DNA from: an uncultured Pelagibacteraceae bacterium
GTDB taxonomy: Bacteria > Pseudomonadota > Alphaproteobacteria > Pelagibacterales > Pelagibacteraceae
Reading direction: 5' to 3'
Assembly: GCA_902579105.1 (NCBI GenBank)
Contig: CACHFM010000009.1
Location: forward strand, 1 to 50,279
DNA length: 50,279 nt
Shown: positions 32,868 to 41,991 of the stretch, piece by piece
Layout: each line of letters starts with the position of its first letter
Numbering within the stretch: position 1 is the stretch's first letter
Notes under the pieces: model-generated
What the model was told of the DNA's origin: nothing
Database searches by the model: none
Seen by the model: only the letters and a program-made list of their open reading frames with translations
Made by a program: the position numbers and the translations under genes

Positions 32868-34307
32868 TTAATTTCTCCAAAAAGAAGGTAAAAACAAAAC
32901 TAATATAGCAAAGAGCTCGAGTCTACCTAAAATCATTCCAACAGTTAAAATCCATTTAGAAATATCAGGTAAGGAAGAAAAATCACCATTTGGGCCAATT
33001 ATAGGACCTAATCCAGGTCCTACATTCGAAATTGATGTTGCGGCTCCCGAAATAGAGGTAATAAAATCAAGACCAGTTAATGACAATAAAGCAGTTATTA
33101 AGAAAAAAATTACAAAATAAAAGAAAATAAAAGAAATTATTGAAGCAATAAATTTATCATCCACAGCATTTTGATCATATTTAATAATAAATACTCCTTT
33201 AGGATAAATAATTTTTTTTAGTTGGTTGGCAATAAACAAATATAATATTTGTATTCTAAAAATCTTAACACCACATGTAGTTGATCCTGCACAACCTCCT
33301 ATAAACATCAGCGTTAAAAATATAGTGAGAGGAAAGCTTCCCCACCCATCAAATTCAGCATTTATATATCCAGTTCCAGTTAATATTGAAATGGTATTAA
33401 AAAAAATTGATCTTAAACTAAAATTATTGTTATTATTTATAAATAGATAAAAAGATAATATAATTACGGATATTATAATAATTTTTAAAAAAGTTTTTAT
33501 TTGAATATCAGATATAAAAATTTTTCTATTTCCATTTATAAATTTTATATATGCAATAAAAGGTATACTTCCTAAAATAATAAATATCATCGATGAAATT
33601 TCTATGGGAATACTATTAAAGTAACCAATTGATTGATTATAATTAGAAAATCCACCTGTTGCTATTGTTGTCATTGAATGTGTTAAGCTATCAAATTTAC
33701 CCATTCCACAAATCCAATAAGTTATTGCACATAGAGCAGTCAAGCCTGAGTAAATATAAATTAATCTTAAAGCTATTTCTTTGGATTTAGGAAGTATTTT
33801 TTCTGATGAGTCATTACTTGAAATTTTAAATAGTTGCATACCACCAACATTCATTATTGGCATTAAAGTAATTGCCATAACAATTATACCAATACCACCC
33901 AACCATTGTAGAATAGCTCTCCATAGTAAAATTCCTTTGGGAGTGTTTTCTAAATTAGATATAATTGTAGAACCAGTTGTAGTTATTCCGGACATACTTT
34001 CAAAAAAAGCGTCAGTAATTGATAATTCAATCGTTGAAAATATAAATGGAAGAGATCCAAAAATAGCTATACTTAGCCAAGATAAAGCAGTTAATAAAAA
34101 AGCTTGTTGTAAATTAAGTTTTTTATCGTGATCTAAATTAGACAAAAAAAATAAAGTTCCAAAAATAATTGTAATAATTGATGCTCCAAAAAATGAAGTA
34201 TCCACTTCTGAATAAATAAATTGTGCAATTACAGGTATGAACATTGATACACCAAGAATTATTTGTAAAATCCCAAGTGTAAAAAAAACAGTTTTATAAT
34301 TTGACAT
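32868..34307 (-). CDS. trkH: Trk potassium uptake membrane subunit
   Basis: K+-translocating subunit, normally gated by cytoplasmic TrkA. 479 residues, standard. The four pore-loop repeats are visible: SGITTTGSTI, MTTIATGGFSN, SILTGTGYIN and SISNVGPGLG. No trkA gene is present in the window, so its partner must be elsewhere. First gene of the trkH-ampG-NlpC run. The bases before its ATG (GTCCTTTC) contain no Shine-Dalgarno sequence. The 90-bp gap to the divergent lysK must carry promoters for both, but no convincing pair of boxes stands out. Confidence 0.94.
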   Translation of the reverse strand: MSNYKTVFFTLGILQIILGVSMFIPVIAQFIYSEVDTSFFGASIITIIFGTLFFLSNLDHDKKLNLQQAFLLTALSWLSIAIFGSLPFIFSTIELSITDAFFESMSGITTTGSTIISNLENTPKGILLWRAILQWLGGIGIIVMAITLMPIMNVGGMQLFKISSNDSSEKILPKSKEIALRLIYIYSGLTALCAITYWICGMGKFDSLTHSMTTIATGGFSNYNQSIGYFNSIPIEISSMIFIILGSIPFIAYIKFINGNRKIFISDIQIKTFLKIIIISVIILSFYLFINNNNNFSLRSIFFNTISILTGTGYINAEFDGWGSFPLTIFLTLMFIGGCAGSTTCGVKIFRIQILYLFIANQLKKIIYPKGVFIIKYDQNAVDDKFIASIISFIFFYFVIFFLITALLSLTGLDFITSISGAATSISNVGPGLGPIIGPNGDFSSLPDISKWILTVGMILGRLELFAILVLFLPSFWRN

Positions 34308-34397
34308 TTTGAAAGGACATTATTTTATGGTAAATAAATTTCAACTCTATAAGAATTAATAAAAGCACTAATTTAAGATTTTTTAGAAGAATAATTC

Positions 34398-35960
34398 ATG
34401 GTTAAAAAAGAAACTTTAGATAAAACAAGTGCATGGCCTTTTGTAGAAGCTAAAAAAATGCTTCGTGAACGAAAAACATTTATTGAGAAAAAAGGAAAAA
34501 TTACTCTACAAACAGGTTATGGACCAAGTGGCCTTCCTCATATAGGGACTTTTGGAGAAGTTGCAAGAACTTCAATGATGGTTAATGCATTAAATCAAAT
34601 ATCTGATTTTCCAACTGAGATTATCACATTTTCAGATGATATGGATGGTTTAAGAAAAATTCCTGACAATGTACCTAATCAAAAATTATTAAATGAAAAT
34701 CTTCACAAACCATTAACTCAAGTTCCTGATCCGTTTGAAAAATTTAATAGCTTTGGTGAACATAATAATGAAATGTTAAAAAATTTTTTAGATAGTTTTA
34801 AATTTAAATATAAATTTCAAAGTTCAACATTACTTTACAAAAGTGGTTTTTTTAATTCTACATTAAAAATTATTTTAGAAAATTATGAAGGGATTATGAA
34901 TATTATAATTCCCACATTAGGTAAAGAACGCCAAAAAACTTATAGCCCTTTCTTACCAATTTGCCCCGACACAGAACATGTTTTGGAGATACCTGTTTTG
35001 GAAATTGATAAAGAAAAATCTAAAATTGTTTTTGATAATAAAGGAAAAAAACTTGAAGTAAGTGTTTTAGATGGAAATTGTAAGTTACAGTGGAAAGTTG
35101 ATTGGGCAATGAGGTGGTATGCTCTTGATGTTGATTTTGAGATGTATGGTAAAGATTTAATTGAGAGCGCAATATTATCTACAAAAATAATTAATTTAAT
35201 TGGAAAGAAAAACCCTTCTGGATTTGCTTATGAATTATTTTTAGATGAAAAAGGTGAAAAAATTTCTAAATCAAAAGGAAATGGAATTACGATTGATCAA
35301 TGGTTGGAGTATGCTTCTCCTGAAAGTTTATCTTTGTACATGTATCAAAACCCGAAAAGAGCAAAAAAGCTTTATAAGGAAATAGTACCAAAAGCTGTCG
35401 ATGATTATTTAGATTGTATTGAAAAATCAAAAAAACAAAATGAATTACAATTATTAATGAACCCTGCATGGCATGTTCACAATGGAAATGTTCCTCAAGA
35501 GGATATGATAATGACATTTTCAATGTTACTAAATTTAGTTGAAACTAGTAATGCTGACAGCAAAGAATTATTATGGAAATTTGTTAAAAAATATAAACGA
35601 GATATTTCAGAAAAAAATTTCCCTATTTTTGATGGTTTAGTTAGTTATGCAATAAAATATTTTAATGACGTAATTAAAGCTCAAAAAAAATATAAAACAC
35701 CAAGTGAGTCAGAGAAGTTAGCTCTCCAAGCTTTAGTAAAAACTTTAGAGAAATGTACTGATGATATGTCCCCAGAAGATATTCAAACATTGATTTATTC
35801 CACTGGAAAGGAAAATGGTTATGCTGAGAATTTAAGAGATTGGTTTAAATTGATTTATGAGGTAGTTTTTGGAGATGAAAATGGACCTAGAATGGGATTT
35901 TTTATAAGTTTTTTTGGTGTTAATGAAACTAAAGAGCTATTAATGAATAAATTAAAATAA
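34398..35960 (+). CDS. lysK: Lysyl-tRNA synthetase, class I
   Basis: Charges tRNA-Lys. 520 residues. Class I signatures: GPSGLPHIGTFGE (HIGH equivalent, HIG at 48-50) and KISKSKGNG (KMSKS equivalent, from about residue 288). This archaeal-type LysRS replaces the class II enzyme in most alphaproteobacteria, spirochaetes and many archaea, so it is an expected lineage marker. Its stop overlaps the pyrD start by one base. Confidence 0.96.
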   Translation: MVKKETLDKTSAWPFVEAKKMLRERKTFIEKKGKITLQTGYGPSGLPHIGTFGEVARTSMMVNALNQISDFPTEIITFSDDMDGLRKIPDNVPNQKLLNENLHKPLTQVPDPFEKFNSFGEHNNEMLKNFLDSFKFKYKFQSSTLLYKSGFFNSTLKIILENYEGIMNIIIPTLGKERQKTYSPFLPICPDTEHVLEIPVLEIDKEKSKIVFDNKGKKLEVSVLDGNCKLQWKVDWAMRWYALDVDFEMYGKDLIESAILSTKIINLIGKKNPSGFAYELFLDEKGEKISKSKGNGITIDQWLEYASPESLSLYMYQNPKRAKKLYKEIVPKAVDDYLDCIEKSKKQNELQLLMNPAWHVHNGNVPQEDMIMTFSMLLNLVETSNADSKELLWKFVKKYKRDISEKNFPIFDGLVSYAIKYFNDVIKAQKKYKTPSESEKLALQALVKTLEKCTDDMSPEDIQTLIYSTGKENGYAENLRDWFKLIYEVVFGDENGPRMGFFISFFGVNETKELLMNKLK

Positions 35961-37006
35961 TGTTTTCAAAATTAAGAACTTTATTATTTAAATTAGATCC
36001 TGAAAAAGCACATAATTTAGCAATTCAATCATTAAAATTTAACTTAGTTTCTAATATATTTGATGTAAATAAAAATGATCCAATTTTTAAAACTAAAATT
36101 TTTGATAAAGAGATAGATAATCCAATAGGAATGGCAGCAGGTTTTGATAAAAATGCTGAAGTATATAATCCTTTGTTTAGACTGGGTTTTGGATTTGTAG
36201 AAGTTGGTACTATTACTCCACTAAAACAATATGGAAATTCTAAACCAAGAGTTTTTAGACTTGTTGAGGATGAAGCGTTAATTAATAGATTAGGATTTAA
36301 TAATCATGGAGCAGAAGTCGTTTTAGATAGAATTAAATCAAACAATAAGCTGGGGTTACTTGGAATTAATGTTGGCCCTAATAAAGACTCTGATAATAAA
36401 ATGAATGATTATTTAATTGGCTTAAAAACTTTTCATCAAGTAGCAGACTATATAACTATTAATATTTCATCACCAAATACAGAAAATTTACGAAATTTTC
36501 ATGAAGAGACTAAATTAAAAGAATTACTTAAATCTATTCTTAAAGAAAAAAATGATTTAAAATCTAAAGTTCCAATTGTAGTAAAAATTTCACCAGATAT
36601 AAACGAAGATCAAATAAATTTAATTTCTGAAATTCTTTTGGAAAATAAAATAAATGCAATAATCATTTCTAATACATCCGATTCATCTAGAGATTTACTT
36701 AGTGATATCCAAAAACATCAAAAGGGAGGGTTATCTGGAAAACCAATAGAAAAAAAGTCAAATATTTTAATTAATAAATTTTATAAATTACTAAAAGGAA
36801 AGATTAAGATTATAGGAGTTGGAGGTGTTGATTCTGGACAGTCAGCATATGATAAATTCCTTTCAGGTGCTGATTTTGTTCAGCTTTATACAGGTATGGT
36901 TTTTAAAGGTCCAAATATTGTTGGTATTATAAAAAAAGACCTAAAAGAATTATTAATAAGAGATGGAGTGAAGAATTTTACTGAAATTGTAGGAAATAAA
37001 ACTTAA
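35960..37006 (+). CDS. pyrD: Dihydroorotate dehydrogenase (quinone), class 2
   Basis: Membrane-associated flavoenzyme of pyrimidine synthesis feeding electrons to quinone. 348 residues with the short amphipathic N-terminal extension ([19 protein letters not shown]) of class 2 enzymes. Conserved [38 protein letters not shown] (catalytic Ser), [14 protein letters not shown] and [10 protein letters not shown]. Coupled to lysK by a TAATG overlap. Confidence 0.96.
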   Translation: MFSKLRTLLFKLDPEKAHNLAIQSLKFNLVSNIFDVNKNDPIFKTKIFDKEIDNPIGMAAGFDKNAEVYNPLFRLGFGFVEVGTITPLKQYGNSKPRVFRLVEDEALINRLGFNNHGAEVVLDRIKSNNKLGLLGINVGPNKDSDNKMNDYLIGLKTFHQVADYITINISSPNTENLRNFHEETKLKELLKSILKEKNDLKSKVPIVVKISPDINEDQINLISEILLENKINAIIISNTSDSSRDLLSDIQKHQKGGLSGKPIEKKSNILINKFYKLLKGKIKIIGVGGVDSGQSAYDKFLSGADFVQLYTGMVFKGPNIVGIIKKDLKELLIRDGVKNFTEIVGNKT

Positions 37007-37023
37007 TCTTAAATCTATAAAAC

Positions 37024-37052
37024 TTGACGCATTCAATATCTCACCTTATATA
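37024..37052 (+). promoter_or_regulatory. Promoter of rpmB
   Basis: TTGACG (37024-37029) and TATATA (37047-37052) are spaced by 17 bp in the 58 bp between pyrD and rpmB. The -10 box ends only 12 bp before the rpmB ATG, leaving a leader of about 5-6 nt with no Shine-Dalgarno sequence. Confidence 0.6.
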
Positions 37053-37064
37053 GGCACTGTTATT

Positions 37065-37376
37065 ATGTCAAAAAAATGTGAATTAACCGGAAAAATCCCA
37101 ATGAAAGGTCATAATGTTAGTCATGCTAACAATAAAACTAAGAGAAGATTTTTGCCTAATTTAAAAAAAGTTAAGTTTACAAGCGAACTAATGAAAAGAA
37201 GTTTAAAATTAACAGTAAGTAATTCTGGTGTTAGATCAGTTGACAAAAAAGGTAGCTTTGATGAATTTATTAAAACTGTCAAAAATAAAAATTTATCTCC
37301 AAGATTAAAAAAATTAAAGAAAGCAATTTTAATTAAATCTCCATTTAAGAAAAAGCCTGTAGTAAAATCTGCATAA
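37065..37376 (+). CDS. rpmB: 50S ribosomal protein L28
   Basis: Large-subunit protein. 103 residues. N-terminus [20 protein letters not shown] matches L28 (C-ELTGK..GN.VSHA.NKT) and the basic [15 protein letters not shown] follows; a short Lys-rich tail extends beyond the E. coli length. Overlaps the next gene by one base. Confidence 0.97.
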   Translation: MSKKCELTGKIPMKGHNVSHANNKTKRRFLPNLKKVKFTSELMKRSLKLTVSNSGVRSVDKKGSFDEFIKTVKNKNLSPRLKKLKKAILIKSPFKKKPVVKSA

Positions 37377-37930
37377 TGAATAAATTGTTTTTACTTCTCT
37401 CATTTTTAATGGGTGTTGTTGTTTTGTCTTCAAATTATCTGGTTCAATTTCCTATAAAGTATTACGGTTTAGAAGAAATATTAACTTATGGTGCTTTTAG
37501 TTATCCTGTTGCATTTTTAATTACTGATCTAGCAAATAGATCTTATGGTAAATTTGTTGCAAGAAAAATTGTATATATTGGATTTGTAATTGGTATTGGC
37601 TTTACAGTATTATTCTCAACTAATTTTGCAGATTTAATTTCAGTAAGGATCGCAATTGGATCTGGAACTGCTTTTTTAGTTGCCCAGTTATTAGATGTAA
37701 AAATTTTTGATCAGTTGCGAGAAAAAAAATGGTTTGTAGCTCCTCTTGCATCTTCATTTGTTGGCTCTACAGTTGATACTTTTTTATTCTTTTCAATATC
37801 TTTTTATGGAACAGGGATACCATGGTTAACATTATCTTTAGGTGACTTGGCAGTTAAGATATTTGTGGCTTTGATAATGTTGATACCTTTTAGATTGCTA
37901 TTAGGGACTCTTAAAGCTGTTAAAGTTTAA
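37376..37930 (+). CDS. VUT/YhhQ family transporter, probable queuosine precursor uptake
   Basis: Small integral membrane protein of 184 residues with about five to six predicted hydrophobic segments. YPVAFLITDLANRSYGKFVARK and FVGSTVDTFLFF are characteristic of the VUT (vitamin uptake) family; characterised YhhQ imports 7-cyano-7-deazaguanine for queuosine. Start overlaps the rpmB stop by one base, and its end overlaps the convergent speB by the four bases TTAA. The substrate is inferred from the family. Confidence 0.82.
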   Translation: MNKLFLLLSFLMGVVVLSSNYLVQFPIKYYGLEEILTYGAFSYPVAFLITDLANRSYGKFVARKIVYIGFVIGIGFTVLFSTNFADLISVRIAIGSGTAFLVAQLLDVKIFDQLREKKWFVAPLASSFVGSTVDTFLFFSISFYGTGIPWLTLSLGDLAVKIFVALIMLIPFRLLLGTLKAVKV

Positions 37931-38802
37931 TATAAAAATTTATAAGATAAAATTTTATAAGCTAATTTGGCTACAAGAAAGTTGTATGAATTAAAACCTT
38001 TGATAGGAGACAATTCATTAATATCAGCACCAACAATTTTAGAATTTTTTGCAGCTATTTTAATAATATTTAAAGTTTCATCCCATAATAAACCACCAGG
38101 TTCAGGAGTTCCAGTTGCCGGCATAATGCTTGAGTCTAATCCATCAACATCAAAAGTTAGATAAACTATTTTATTTTTAATTAATTTTTTAAACTTATTT
38201 AGATTCCATTTATTTTTATCTTTTGCCCAAAATATATTAATTCTTGAAGAATTTTTTTTTAAAAAAGTAATTTCACTTTTGGAAATATTTCTTATACCAA
38301 AAGATACTACTGAAATATTAGGATAATCTAAACATCTTTTGATAGCTGAAGCATGTGAAAATTTTTCTCCATTATAACTTTCACGCAAATCTGCATGAGC
38401 ATCAAAGTGCAAAAGACAGATATCTTTAAATTTTTTTGCAAATGGAGCAATGCACCCTGGAGTAATTGAGTGTTCTCCACCAAAGGTCATTGGAAAAAGT
38501 TTTTTATCTAAAATTTCTTGGTTTATTTGAGACATTTTATTAAGTGCTATTTTAATATTTCTATCAATTTTAAAAGGTTTTAAAGTTTTAATACCTATTT
38601 TTTTATAAGGCTCACAATTTAATTCTTCATCATAAAGTTCTACTTGGTGTGAAGCTTTAATAATTTCCTTAGGTCCATTTTTAGTTCCACCACCGTAACT
38701 AACAGTTTTTTCAAGACCAAAGGGAACAACTACAACTTTCTCTTTAACATTGAATTTATTATCAATTCCTAAAAAACCATTTTTATTTGAAAGATACTTC
38801 AC
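37927..38802 (-). CDS. speB: Agmatinase-like ureohydrolase
   Basis: Arginase/agmatinase-family Mn2+ enzyme, most likely producing putrescine and urea from agmatine. 291 residues. Metal ligands H111 (GGEHSI), D134, H136, D138 (HFDAHADLR) and D218, D220 (TFDVDGLDSS). Translation starts at GTG (38802). Third downstream companion of a PLP decarboxylase and a deoxyhypusine-synthase-like gene, which supports a polyamine role. Arginase or guanidinobutyrase activity cannot be excluded, and no arginine decarboxylase is in the window. Confidence 0.85.
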   Translation of the reverse strand: MKYLSNKNGFLGIDNKFNVKEKVVVVPFGLEKTVSYGGGTKNGPKEIIKASHQVELYDEELNCEPYKKIGIKTLKPFKIDRNIKIALNKMSQINQEILDKKLFPMTFGGEHSITPGCIAPFAKKFKDICLLHFDAHADLRESYNGEKFSHASAIKRCLDYPNISVVSFGIRNISKSEITFLKKNSSRINIFWAKDKNKWNLNKFKKLIKNKIVYLTFDVDGLDSSIMPATGTPEPGGLLWDETLNIIKIAAKNSKIVGADINELSPIKGFNSYNFLVAKLAYKILSYKFLY

Positions 38803-38818
38803 TATTTATCCTATTATT

Positions 38819-39601
38819 TTATATTTCAATTTCTCCTCTTAAAAAAGTGACTGCTTCACCTCCTATTGTAACTCTATCTTTATTATGAGTACAATGAAGT
38901 TTTCCTCCTCTTTCTGAAATTTGATGAGCTAATAATTCTTTTTTATTCAGTATTTTAGACCAATAAGGAATTAATTCACAGTGCGCTGATCCAGTTACAG
39001 GGTCTTCTGGTATTCCTAATTTTGGTGCAAAATTTCTTGAAACAAAATCTACATCTTTTCCTGGTGCAGTAATAATTACCGCTGCATAATCTAATTTTTC
39101 AATTTTTTCCATGTTGGGTGTCATAGATTTTATATCTTCTTCATTTTCAAAAACTGCTACAGCATCTCTATGTCGAAAAAGTGCCATAGGCTTTTTTCTA
39201 AGAGCTTCAGAAACTAATTCAATATTATTATCTATTTCTGGTGGTCTAGATGGAAAATTCATTATAAATAAATTTTTTTCTTTAGTAACAGTTAAAGTAT
39301 CTTTAATTTTTGTATTAAAAATAATTTTATCAATTTTAAAATTTAACTCTTTTATAATCACATGTGCTGTTGCAAGTGTAGGATGTCCTGCTAAATCCAG
39401 TTCAGATACTGGTGTAAACCAACGGATGTCAAATTTATCATTTTTATTAATAAAAAAAGCTGTTTCAGACAAATTATTTTCTTTAGCTATTTCTTGCATA
39501 ATTTTATCAGGTAGCCATTCTTTCAGAGGACATACAGCTGCTGGATTTCCTTTAAATACTTTAGAAGTAAAAGCGTCAACTTGATATATTGGAATTTTCA
39601 T
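38819..39601 (-). CDS. PhzF family isomerase/epimerase-like protein
   Basis: Diaminopimelate-epimerase-fold protein of 260 residues. PhzF landmarks: YQVDAFTSKVFKGNPAAVC, catalytic-type E46 in LSETAFF, LAGHPTLATAHV (70-81) and GIPEDPVTGSAHC. Members outside phenazine clusters have no agreed function. It sits between the deoxyhypusine-synthase-like gene (14 bp away) and speB (16 bp), so it may be cotranscribed with polyamine genes, but a role there is only a guess. Confidence 0.85.
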   Translation of the reverse strand: MKIPIYQVDAFTSKVFKGNPAAVCPLKEWLPDKIMQEIAKENNLSETAFFINKNDKFDIRWFTPVSELDLAGHPTLATAHVIIKELNFKIDKIIFNTKIKDTLTVTKEKNLFIMNFPSRPPEIDNNIELVSEALRKKPMALFRHRDAVAVFENEEDIKSMTPNMEKIEKLDYAAVIITAPGKDVDFVSRNFAPKLGIPEDPVTGSAHCELIPYWSKILNKKELLAHQISERGGKLHCTHNKDRVTIGGEAVTFLRGEIEI

Positions 39602-39615
39602 CTTTAAATATTTTT

Positions 39616-40659
39616 TTATTTAAATATTTTTGAGAAGTTTTTTCTATCCCTATTTTTCCATTCACCTTTATGATATGCATCACTTGCAATTAAAGGCAAA
39701 ACACTTGTTGCTTCTGCAAAAACCATTTGTTCTTTGGTAATATCAACTTTTCCCCATGAGCTAGCTTCTTTAAGTGTAGAACTACTACAAGCCCCATCTC
39801 TTGAATCAGCAACAGTAATTTGTATAGCATATTTATGCATTTCTACATCTTTACCCAAAAGTTCAGCACAAATAACTGTATCTTGAATAAAATTTTTAGG
39901 AACACCTCCTCCAATCATAAACAAACCTGAGCCTTTAGATTTAATTTTAATTTCTGTGAGTTCCCTAAATTCTCTTATAGAGTCGATTGTTATATGTTTT
40001 TTTGGATTTTTTTCTTGATGCATTACTAAACCAAATCCTGCACTAGAATCAGTAAAAGCAGGACAAAAAATAGGTACATTATTATCGTATGCAGTTTCAA
40101 TTAATGAGTCTTTTTTCTTTGAATTTTTTTTTAAATATTTTCCCATTTCTTGAATAAATTCTCTTGAGGTGTAACTTTTTGGTTCCAGCTTGTCCGCTAT
40201 CTCACAAATAATTTTATCACACATCTGTAATTCTTCTTCATCGATATAGGTATCGTAAATTCTATCTATATAATTATTTCTTAACTCAGTATCATCTTGA
40301 AATTGTGATCCTTGGTAATGCTTAAATCCAATAGATTCAAAGAAATCCATATCTACAATAGAAGCGCCTGTTGCAACAATTGCATCTATCATATTATATT
40401 TTACTAGGTCTTTATAAATATTCATACATCCTGCAGCCGATGTTGATCCTGCTAATGTTAAAAATATTGTACATTCTTTATCTTTAAGCATTTCATTATA
40501 TATATTTGCTGCATTAGCTGTTTCCCTTGAAACAAAAGACATTTTTTCCATTGAAGAAATTATTTTTCTAGAGTCGAATGAAGTAATATCAATATGCTCT
40601 ACTGGATTTTTTAGGAAGTCTTTTTTACTATTATGACCAACATTTTTATGATCTGCCAT
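39616..40659 (-). CDS. Deoxyhypusine-synthase-like enzyme, probable homospermidine synthase
   Basis: NAD-dependent aminobutyl transferase of the deoxyhypusine synthase family. 347 residues. Core motifs: FLTLAGSTSAAGCMNIYKDL (near 60-80), VATGASIVDMDF, PIFCPAFTDSSAGF, MIGGGVPKNF, DSRDGACSSSTLKEA, and the catalytic-lysine motif SSWGKV with K304, aligning with the active-site Lys of the eukaryotic enzyme. Bacteria lack eIF5A, so hypusine formation is implausible; a cyanobacterial homologue has been shown to make sym-homospermidine. Overlaps the upstream PLP decarboxylase by one base, tightly coupling it to putrescine production. Confidence 0.85.
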   Translation of the reverse strand: MADHKNVGHNSKKDFLKNPVEHIDITSFDSRKIISSMEKMSFVSRETANAANIYNEMLKDKECTIFLTLAGSTSAAGCMNIYKDLVKYNMIDAIVATGASIVDMDFFESIGFKHYQGSQFQDDTELRNNYIDRIYDTYIDEEELQMCDKIICEIADKLEPKSYTSREFIQEMGKYLKKNSKKKDSLIETAYDNNVPIFCPAFTDSSAGFGLVMHQEKNPKKHITIDSIREFRELTEIKIKSKGSGLFMIGGGVPKNFIQDTVICAELLGKDVEMHKYAIQITVADSRDGACSSSTLKEASSWGKVDITKEQMVFAEATSVLPLIASDAYHKGEWKNRDRKNFSKIFK

Positions 40660-41843
40660 TAAGCAACCAAAGTAGCTTTGTTAACACCTTTGTCATACAT
40701 TGTCATGATTGGTTTATCTTCAACTTCGTAGATTTCATTTGAATAATATCCATTAAATTTAGTTCTAAATGTTAATCCATATGCACCAAGCTGACCTAAT
40801 TCAATATAGTCGTTTTCTTTTATATTGTTTGGAAGCAAAAAAGGACCCTTCATATAGTCCATGCTATCGCAAGTTGGTCCAAAAAAATCAAATGCTGTTA
40901 ATTTTTTAGAAATTATTTTGCTTTTAGTTTCCTTAATCATTTTAGATGGATAAACAATATTAGGATTCCCAGCATCAAAAAGAGTTCCGTATGTTCCATC
41001 ATTTATATAAAGTTTTTGTTTTTTTCTTAAATTTACTCTAACAATTGTAGAACCACTTTCTGCAACTAACGCTCTTCCAGGTTCACAAATAATTTCAGGT
41101 ATTTTATTAAGTTTTAAATTTTTTAAACTTATTTTAATTTCATTGAAGTAATTATCTAAATTTTGTGGAATCAGATCAGGATAAATTGTTGGAAATCCAC
41201 CACCAACATTTATATAATCTGGGATAATCTTTGTTTTTTTTATTATATTTCCAATTTCTTTTATTCCTTTTGTGTATGAAATTGGATGCATACATTGAGA
41301 ACCAACATGAAAACTTAATCCAGTTTTTTTAGCATATTGTTTTGAAAGTCTAAATAATCCTAACGCTTCTGAATTTAATGCGCCAAATTTTTTTGATAAA
41401 TCTATTTCAGCATGTTCATTAGAAACAGCAACTCTAACAAATAATTCTAAATCTTTAGCATTATTAGTACTTTCAATAATTTTAATTAATTCATCTTTCG
41501 TATCTAGTGCAAAAGTTTTGATTCCATATTTAAAATAAGCATCCTTAATATCGTTCCTACTTTTTACAGTATGCATAAATGAGCATTTAGCTGTTTGGCT
41601 GAAATCTTTAATACTTTTAATTTCTTCGATAGAAGCTACATCAAATTGATTCACACCACTTTCAATAATCTTCTTTATTACCTCAGGATGTGGATTAGTT
41701 TTTACAGCGTATAATATTTTTCCAGGGAAATTATTTTTAAAATATTTTACAGCAGATTGAATAGAATTCTTTCTGATACAGTATACCGGCTTTTCTGGTT
41801 TCAGTTGATTTATTAACTGCTCAACTGATTTAAATTTTTGCAT
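40659..41843 (-). CDS. Ornithine/lysine decarboxylase (PLP fold type III)
   Basis: Alanine-racemase-fold amino acid decarboxylase, most likely ornithine to putrescine. 394 residues. PLP lysine K48 in LYAVKTNPHPEV, FHVGSQC, NVGGGFPTIYPD (phosphate loop), ICEPGRALVAESG, and the second-subunit Cys motif PTCDSMDYM. Some relatives act on both lysine and ornithine; I cannot decide from sequence alone. AGGGGG lies 8 nt before its ATG, a strong Shine-Dalgarno for this genome. First gene of the polyamine run with the deoxyhypusine-synthase-like gene, phzF-like gene and speB. Confidence 0.88.
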   Translation of the reverse strand: MQKFKSVEQLINQLKPEKPVYCIRKNSIQSAVKYFKNNFPGKILYAVKTNPHPEVIKKIIESGVNQFDVASIEEIKSIKDFSQTAKCSFMHTVKSRNDIKDAYFKYGIKTFALDTKDELIKIIESTNNAKDLELFVRVAVSNEHAEIDLSKKFGALNSEALGLFRLSKQYAKKTGLSFHVGSQCMHPISYTKGIKEIGNIIKKTKIIPDYINVGGGFPTIYPDLIPQNLDNYFNEIKISLKNLKLNKIPEIICEPGRALVAESGSTIVRVNLRKKQKLYINDGTYGTLFDAGNPNIVYPSKMIKETKSKIISKKLTAFDFFGPTCDSMDYMKGPFLLPNNIKENDYIELGQLGAYGLTFRTKFNGYYSNEIYEVEDKPIMTMYDKGVNKATLVA

Positions 41844-41871
41844 ATAAAATGCCCCCTAAAAAAAATTTAAT

Positions 41872-41915
41872 AAAAAAAAAGCTTTTTACTTCTAAAAAAC
41901 TTTCAAATTTCCTCC
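41872..41915 (-). promoter_or_regulatory. Leader structure upstream of the ornithine decarboxylase gene
   Basis: On the minus strand GGAGG (41915-41911) precedes TTG-AAA-GTT-TTT-TAG (41906-41892), a possible four-residue leader ORF. Its codons 2-4 form the 5' arm of an imperfect hairpin (AAAGTTTTT pairing with AAAAA-G-CTTT, 41903-41878) followed by six U residues (41877-41872), resembling a weak attenuator. The stem has only one G-C pair, so this is speculative. The rest of the 148-bp gap holds the regA promoter. Confidence 0.25.
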
Positions 41916-41957
41916 AATTAAGCCAATAGAATAATAATGTAAAGTAAATAATGGCTA

Positions 41958-41985
41958 TTGAATTAAACTAATCAGTTACTATATA
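41958..41985 (+). promoter_or_regulatory. Promoter of regA with -10 box adjacent to the start codon
   Basis: TTGAAT (41958-41963), 16-bp spacer, TATATA (41980-41985). The -10 box ends six bases before the regA ATG (41992), so transcription would begin at or next to the A of the start codon, giving a leaderless mRNA. No Shine-Dalgarno sequence is present. Confidence 0.55.
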
Positions 41986-41991
41986 AGCTCA

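Noticed and set aside
33781..34131. 116-codon open frame antisense to trkH
   Set aside because: Mirrors the transmembrane-coding strand; trkH itself has all pore motifs.
39111..39584. 157-codon open frame antisense to the PhzF-like gene
   Set aside because: It lies entirely within a well-supported gene on the other strand and has no family resemblance. Long antisense frames are common in this A+T-rich coding sequence.
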